Part shown: positions 20,539 to 22,057 of the stretch, piece by piece
Numbering within the stretch: the first letter of the stretch is position 1
Layout of the letters: each line of letters begins with the position of its first letter
Origin: JAWLBW01 sp041687475
GTDB taxonomy: Bacteria; J088; JAWLBW01
Reading direction: 5' to 3'
Assembly: GCA_041687475.1 (NCBI GenBank)
Contig: JAWLBW010000035.1
Coordinates: forward strand, 1-22,057
DNA length: 22,057 bases
Made by a program: the position numbers and the translations under genes
The notes under the pieces: model-generated
Told to the model about the DNA's origin: nothing
What the model saw: only the letters and a program-made list of their open reading frames with translations
Database searches by the model: none

Positions 20539-20685
20539 ACGGACGGACGGTTCCCTCAGCCGTTTGTCCGCTCAGCCAGACCGGTCGCCCCTTCGCAAGC
20601 TCTCCCCATCGCCGCATCAGGCGGTAGTCCGTTCAACCCGCCGCTCCCCTTCGCCGGTTCTCCCGCTCTCCCCATCGACGGCATT

Positions 20686-22026
20686 TCAAGAGCGCCGTAC
20701 CCGGTGCCGCTCGATCTCGTCCAGCAATGCCTGCGAGACGGCGACGCGGCGATTTTCTTCCTTCGCAATGCGTACGAGACCGGGCGTTCCCTTGACAGGT
20801 GAGACGTACTTGCGGCGGGTCAACTGCACGTCGCCCGCGGCTTCGCCGCGGCGAGCGCGGTAGTGCAGCGCGAGGCGGGCCGCCATGTCGCGCACGGTTT
20901 CTTCGTCGTCGGCCATTGAATAACGGATGGCGACGTGCGACCCCTGCACCCCGCGGGCGTGCAGCCAGCGGTCGTCGCCCCGGGCCCAGCCGAAGGTGAT
21001 GCGGTCGTTTTCCTTGGCGCTGCGTCCGACGAGAATCGTGGTGCCCCCCGGCAGCCTGAAAATGTGGCCGGCCGGCAGGTCACTTACGTTCGGCGCCTGA
21101 AAGGCGGGCTTCGGGGCGGCCTGGGCAGGAACGGCAGGCTGCAGTTCGCCTTCCTCGAGCATGCGCAGCCGCTCTTCGACATGCTTGCGGGCCGTGGTGG
21201 CTTTGCGGGCCTTTTTGAACCAGGCCTCGATATTGGCCGAGGTGTCGAGCGAGGGATTCACCGGTATGGTGACCTCTTCACCCTCGGGCGTCTGCACGGA
21301 AACTTCGTGTCGGTCGCGGGTGTCGACGTGGGGGTTGGCCGCCAGCAGTTCGCCGTAGCGTCGCCACTCGGCGGGATCGCCGGCCTTGTCGATATCGTGC
21401 TGCAGGCGTTTGCGCAGGGTGTCGACCTTGGCCTGGCGTCGCGCGTCCATGCGTTTCTGTTCGCGCACCGCTTCGCTTTCGCCGTCGCCGGTCATGAGAT
21501 TGTCCAGGAAGGCGTGAAAACCGTCTTCGTCATGCGGCCTGACCCTGGCCGGCATTTCCCCGACCGGGGGGGCCGGCGGCTGATACGGGCGGCCGACCGT
21601 GCCGTTGCGCTCATCATTGAAAAGACGGGCGAGAATGCGCTCTTCGGCATCGAGCAGCAGCAGGTTTCCCCCCGGGGGAATGAGCTCGGCCACCAGCGTT
21701 ATCTTCGTGTCGCGGCTGGTGAAGTCGAAGCGGGCGATGCGCTCCTGCGGGGGCTGATTCCACCCAAGCAGTTTTTTGCCGCCCAGGTGTTTGCGCAACG
21801 CCATGGTGAAGGCGGGGGGCCGTTGCAGGGCCTGGGCCTTTTCTTCCACCAGATAGAAGCAGGGGTTGCCGCGACGAAGGTGAAAGCGCAGGCGGCCGGT
21901 GGCGCCGGGTCGGCGCAACACGAGCGTTACTTCGTCGACGTCGCTCTGCTGTACCTTCTGCACGAAGGAGCCGAGCCAGGGGCGAAGTTCTTCGAGCAGC
22001 AGCGATACTTCGGCGTGGTTGAGCAT
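20686..22026 (-). CDS. rqcH: Short NFACT-family (RqcH/Rqc2-like) protein
   Basis: The 446-residue protein has an NFACT-N domain (MLNHAEVSLLLEELRPWLGS, then FTMALRKHLGGKKL), a coiled-coil-rich middle (about 190-300, with EWRRYGELLAANPH) and a C-terminal NFACT-R domain (DDRWLHARGVQGSHVAIR, then TRRKYVSPVKGTPGLVRI). RqcH binds obstructed 50S subunits with peptidyl-tRNA and adds alanine tails that mark the chain for degradation. The DR pair required for tRNA binding in Bacillus RqcH reads ER here (E95-R96). The protein is about 100 residues shorter than usual (family length from memory), with the loss in the middle. I chose ATG 22026 because family proteins start right before this helix; a TTG at 22044 is possible. 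The promoter lies outside the window. Confidence 0.85.
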   Translation of the reverse strand: MLNHAEVSLLLEELRPWLGSFVQKVQQSDVDEVTLVLRRPGATGRLRFHLRRGNPCFYLVEEKAQALQRPPAFTMALRKHLGGKKLLGWNQPPQERIARFDFTSRDTKITLVAELIPPGGNLLLLDAEERILARLFNDERNGTVGRPYQPPAPPVGEMPARVRPHDEDGFHAFLDNLMTGDGESEAVREQKRMDARRQAKVDTLRKRLQHDIDKAGDPAEWRRYGELLAANPHVDTRDRHEVSVQTPEGEEVTIPVNPSLDTSANIEAWFKKARKATTARKHVEERLRMLEEGELQPAVPAQAAPKPAFQAPNVSDLPAGHIFRLPGGTTILVGRSAKENDRITFGWARGDDRWLHARGVQGSHVAIRYSMADDEETVRDMAARLALHYRARRGEAAGDVQLTRRKYVSPVKGTPGLVRIAKEENRRVAVSQALLDEIERHRVRRS

Positions 22027-22057
22027 ATACGGGTCCGGGGGCAACCTTCAGTCTGCC

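Overview
The window is GC-rich DNA from a Gram-negative, probably aerobic bacterium. Four proteins carry lipoprotein-type signal peptides (an outer-envelope lifestyle), a SURF1 homologue implies a haem-copper oxidase elsewhere in the genome, and RF3 and YqgE/AlgH homologues are present. IPT/RCC1 lipoproteins together with an NFACT (RqcH-type) protein remind me of deltaproteobacterial/Myxococcota-type or Leptospira-clade genomes, but I cannot place it to phylum with confidence. No tRNA, rRNA, transposase, phage gene or CRISPR array was seen.

Layout. 1-1400: a repeat field made of composite hairpin modules and roughly 50-bp tandem units, with a small GIY-YIG nuclease gene (516-800, minus) between two direct copies of a ~218-bp module. 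1404-2186 (minus): a lipoprotein of unknown function with a clear promoter. 2505-3575 (plus): a LuxR-type regulator, convergent with a large soluble multi-PAS histidine kinase (3594-5912, minus). 6101-9181 (minus): a tightly packed three-gene operon, transcribed as FAD/[2Fe-2S] reductase, then an unusual MerR regulator, then an AurF-like di-iron protein, ending in a hairpin terminator and preceded by a good sigma70-type promoter with dyads. 9482-10216 (plus): SURF1. 10850-12442 (minus): prfC (RF3). 13067-16051 (minus): two tandem paralogous lipoproteins, each an IPT domain plus a seven-bladed RCC1-like propeller with paired cysteines, bracketed by ~172-bp direct repeats. 16699-17640 (minus) is an HSL-type esterase downstream of yqgE/algH (17706-18251, minus). 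18427-20418 (plus): a GH36-type alpha-galactosidase lipoprotein divergent from yqgE. 20686-22026 (minus): a short NFACT/RqcH-like protein.

How things work together. The strongest functional unit is the reductase-MerR-di-iron operon: the reductase can deliver NAD(P)H electrons through its own [2Fe-2S] domain to the di-iron oxygenase-like protein, with the MerR protein as the likely regulator. The substrate is unknown. The other genes look like independent housekeeping or surface functions.

The non-coding DNA is unusually structured. Nearly every long intergenic gap carries degenerate 7-9-bp word repeats (at least five unrelated word families), REP-like hairpins, and a recurrent 11-bp palindrome CGTGCNGCACG. 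Several genes (LuxR, SURF1, GH36, yqgE) have a -10-like hexamer only 5-8 bases before the start codon, suggesting leaderless or nearly leaderless transcripts.
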